From Candidatus Moraniibacteriota bacterium (GTDB lineage: Bacteria > Patescibacteriota > Minisyncoccia > JAHIHE01 > JAGLIN01), in the NCBI GenBank assembly GCA_030641185.1, contig DAOWHY010000027.1:1-14896 (forward strand): a stretch of DNA of 14,896 bases, written 5' to 3'. Under the pieces are notes generated by a model. It was not told the origin of the DNA. It made no database searches and worked only from the letters and a program-made list of their open reading frames with translations. Positions 12,963-14,896 of this stretch are shown here, in pieces. Every line of letters begins with the position of its first letter. Position 1 is the stretch's first letter. Both the position numbers and the translations under genes were made by a program.

Positions 12963-14762
12963 CTATTTATTTTTTTCCACCGCCTTATTCTGCGCTTCAA
13001 TATAATTCATCGCAAAATTTTCCCAGTCTGCCATAAAAGCGACTTTGCGCGCCTGGATTTTATTATCAATTCTCTGCCTCTTTGTAAAAAGCGTATAATT
13101 ATAAAGAATATCAACAAAATCATTAATCATCTCTTCTTTCTTTTCATTTTCTATATCTAAAATATAAATTCCCGGCACTTTTTTATTATGGAGCGTGTCA
13201 TAAAAATATCTTCCAAATCCTGACAGATTACTTGTTAATGAAGCAACTCCAAGAGCGGCAGTTTCCAGCGGAGTGTATCCCCATGGCTCATAATAAGAAG
13301 GGAATATTCCTAAATGACACGCCTGGAGACTTTGATAATAGTCAAGGTCGCCAAGCCCATCAGCGCCGGTCAAATAAATCGGATAGAAAATAACTTTTAC
13401 TCTGTCTTCTTCTCTGTTTTTGAGTCCCGCTTTTAGAAAAGCTTTTAAAATGGGATCATTCTCACTATCCGTTATTTTATGTGTTGAGAACGGCGCCTCT
13501 CCTCCTTTGGATTTTAGCCTAAGAATCTTCCTTTTTATTTTAAGAATAAAATCATCGTCAAAAATTAATTTTTCGCTTATTTTATTTTCTGAAGTAATGG
13601 CGTATAGTAAATTTTCTTCAGTCTCCTCTTTTTCCTCTTCTAACAAATCCGTTATATCGCGATATGCTTCTCTTGCTTCAATTATTTCTTGTCTGATACC
13701 CTCTGTTCCTGTCGGTACCCAAAAGAAAGTCACAACGGTTTTCTTACTTTTATCTTTCTTCATTTTTTCGTTAAGTTTTCCAAGAGATTCTATCGTAATG
13801 TCAAGCCCTTTATTGTGAAATTCATAACGGCTGGCGGTAAACATAAATAAAGTATTTTTCAGATCAATTTTATAATACGGAAAAAAATAATAAAGCGCGA
13901 ATTCACGCAGCTTATTTCTATATATTTTATGTTTCAACGCCGCTTTTTCAAAACTTGGAAAATTTGACATATCCAAGCCATTTGGCAGAATGACATCAAC
14001 TTCCCTCTTAAGAAGATGTTTCGCTTCTAGCGCCGTAATCTGACTAACCGTCGTAAAAACATCCGCCGCCTTAGCGCTTGCCTTTTCCATTAAATGTTTG
14101 GCTTGCATTCCATATTTATACGCTTCTTTTTCCGGATCTATTTTATCTAAAACCGAATAAAGGTCGTATCCATGTCCGGCTAAGGTTCTTCCAAGCGATG
14201 TGGCATGCGTTGTAAAAATTGTTGACACTTTTATATTATTTTTTTTCAAATATAAAATTGCTCCTCCCGAAAGCCATTCATGCGCTTGCGCGGCTATTTT
14301 TTTATCGTGATGAACTTTGCTTATTTTTTCAATCAAAATTCCAACCGCCCAGCTCCATAAAACCGGCTCGTTAAAATCATAAGGAGCGTCCAAAGAATCA
14401 ACTTTAAAATCATCCCAAATTTCTTTTTTGATATTATCAACCTGCGGCCAAAAATTTTTGCAATCAATTAAAATTACTTTCGGCTCTCCGTCAACAAGCC
14501 ATTTTCCAAAATGACAGACGATCCCCCTCTTTTTTAATTCATTACAAACTTCTATATATTTTTCGGGAACTGGATCTTCTTTGAATGTTGTTCTGCTCGC
14601 TTCAATAAAATACGGTCCAATCAAATAATATTCATCCTTATAATGCTTTTGAATCTGCACGGCTTTTGAACTTAAAGCCGTAAAAATTCCACCGACCTTA
14701 TTGCACACTTCCCAAGAAATTTCAAAAAGCATATCCGCTTTTGGTTTGATACTATTTTTCAT
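12963..14762 (-). CDS. Glycogen synthase, GT3 (eukaryotic/Bacteroidetes) type
   Basis: A 599-residue glycosyltransferase that extends alpha-1,4-glucan chains from a nucleotide glucose. It carries the GT3 signatures, not those of bacterial GlgA (GT5): FEISWEVCNKVGGIFT (13-28), LIGPYF (47-52), HEWLSG (161-166), IFTTHATSLGR (182-192), FTTVSQITALEAKHLLKR (236-253), LPNGLD (259-264), SRYEFHNKG (311-319) and FPSYYEPWGYTPLE (487-500), in which E492 and E500 form the E-x7-E pair. Near the C-terminus KRQRIDNKIQARK (561-573) aligns by eye with the arginine cluster that binds glucose-6-phosphate in yeast and animal enzymes. Most of the length of eukaryotic enzymes is retained. GT3 enzymes generally prefer UDP-glucose. 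The start lies 18 bp after the preceding gene's stop, so they are probably co-transcribed. No Shine-Dalgarno is visible. Confidence 0.9.
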   Translation of the reverse strand: MKNSIKPKADMLFEISWEVCNKVGGIFTALSSKAVQIQKHYKDEYYLIGPYFIEASRTTFKEDPVPEKYIEVCNELKKRGIVCHFGKWLVDGEPKVILIDCKNFWPQVDNIKKEIWDDFKVDSLDAPYDFNEPVLWSWAVGILIEKISKVHHDKKIAAQAHEWLSGGAILYLKKNNIKVSTIFTTHATSLGRTLAGHGYDLYSVLDKIDPEKEAYKYGMQAKHLMEKASAKAADVFTTVSQITALEAKHLLKREVDVILPNGLDMSNFPSFEKAALKHKIYRNKLREFALYYFFPYYKIDLKNTLFMFTASRYEFHNKGLDITIESLGKLNEKMKKDKSKKTVVTFFWVPTGTEGIRQEIIEAREAYRDITDLLEEEKEETEENLLYAITSENKISEKLIFDDDFILKIKRKILRLKSKGGEAPFSTHKITDSENDPILKAFLKAGLKNREEDRVKVIFYPIYLTGADGLGDLDYYQSLQACHLGIFPSYYEPWGYTPLETAALGVASLTSNLSGFGRYFYDTLHNKKVPGIYILDIENEKKEEMINDFVDILYNYTLFTKRQRIDNKIQARKVAFMADWENFAMNYIEAQNKAVEKNK

Positions 14763-14780
14763 TTTTGTTTTTTAATTTAA

Positions 14781-14896
14781 TTACTTCGCTTTATACTTCT
14801 TTAATCCCTCTCCGACTGCTTTACTCATAGTTTTTAAGGTTTTTATCTTGGTAAGCTTATTAGCCAATATCTCATCCTGCAAAACATTTTTTATCC
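14781..14896 (-). CDS. C-terminal end of an unidentified gene (partial)
   Basis: An open minus-strand frame enters from the window edge and ends in TAA at 14783-14781, 18 bp before the glycogen synthase start. The 37 visible residues are helical and lysine-rich and end GEGLKKYKAK. They show no recognisable domain. The short gap to glycogen synthase suggests the same operon, so another glycan-metabolism gene is plausible but unproven. Confidence 0.55.
   Translation of the reverse strand, partial: IKNVLQDEILANKLTKIKTLKTMSKAVGEGLKKYKAK

Overview
The window is a strongly AT-rich stretch in which every credible gene lies on the minus strand. The gene set points to a candidate-phyla-radiation (Patescibacteria/Parcubacteria-type) fermentative bacterium: simple glycogen metabolism, a ferredoxin-dependent pyruvate oxidoreductase subunit, an eIF2B-like ribose-1,5-bisphosphate isomerase type protein, exported proteins of unknown function, PsbP-like membrane-anchored paralogs and hairpin repeats between genes. 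The taxonomic call is inference from recognisable families, not a phylogeny. TGA ends several genes cleanly, so the standard bacterial code fits.

Read in the direction of transcription (high to low coordinates), the window opens with the last 37 codons of an unidentified gene (14781-14896). Then come a eukaryote/Bacteroidetes-type (GT3) glycogen synthase (12963-14762) and a GalT-family nucleotidyl/uridylyltransferase (11842-12792). Two tandem paralogs with an N-terminal membrane anchor and modular PsbP-like domains follow (9990-11534 and 7886-9877). A tight cluster with 12-29 bp gaps comes next: an amylo-alpha-1,6-glucosidase/debranching enzyme (6035-7873), an exported DUF2330 protein (4248-6005) and the alpha subunit of pyruvate:ferredoxin oxidoreductase (3067-4233). 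That run ends at a long palindrome followed by a T-tract (2949-3052). Downstream are the eIF2B-like isomerase (1931-2890), a small GIY-YIG nuclease gene (1497-1865), a 34-codon gene remnant (1320-1424) and a DegT/DnrJ/EryC1-type aminotransferase (39-1307).

Together the enzymes suggest storage of sugar as glycogen (synthase plus nucleotide-sugar transferase), its mobilisation (debranching enzyme) and fermentative oxidation of pyruvate, with ribose-phosphate salvage beside it. The partner subunits of the pyruvate enzyme are not in the window.

The most unusual content is between the genes. Three inverted pairs of imperfect hairpins occur: 1445-1913 enclosing the GIY-YIG nuclease gene, 11595-11828 with no gene inside, and 12820-12927 as a short pair. 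A fourth single hairpin sits at the left edge (1-56). In all three pairs the two arms differ by substitutions that mostly keep or restore base pairing, so the fold rather than only the sequence appears to be conserved. Two of the pairs and the edge hairpin share the outer signature TGTCAT-NNN-GA. This looks like a REP/BIME- or MITE-like family in which the copy carrying a GIY-YIG nuclease could be the autonomous member. That is a hypothesis, stated with tests below.
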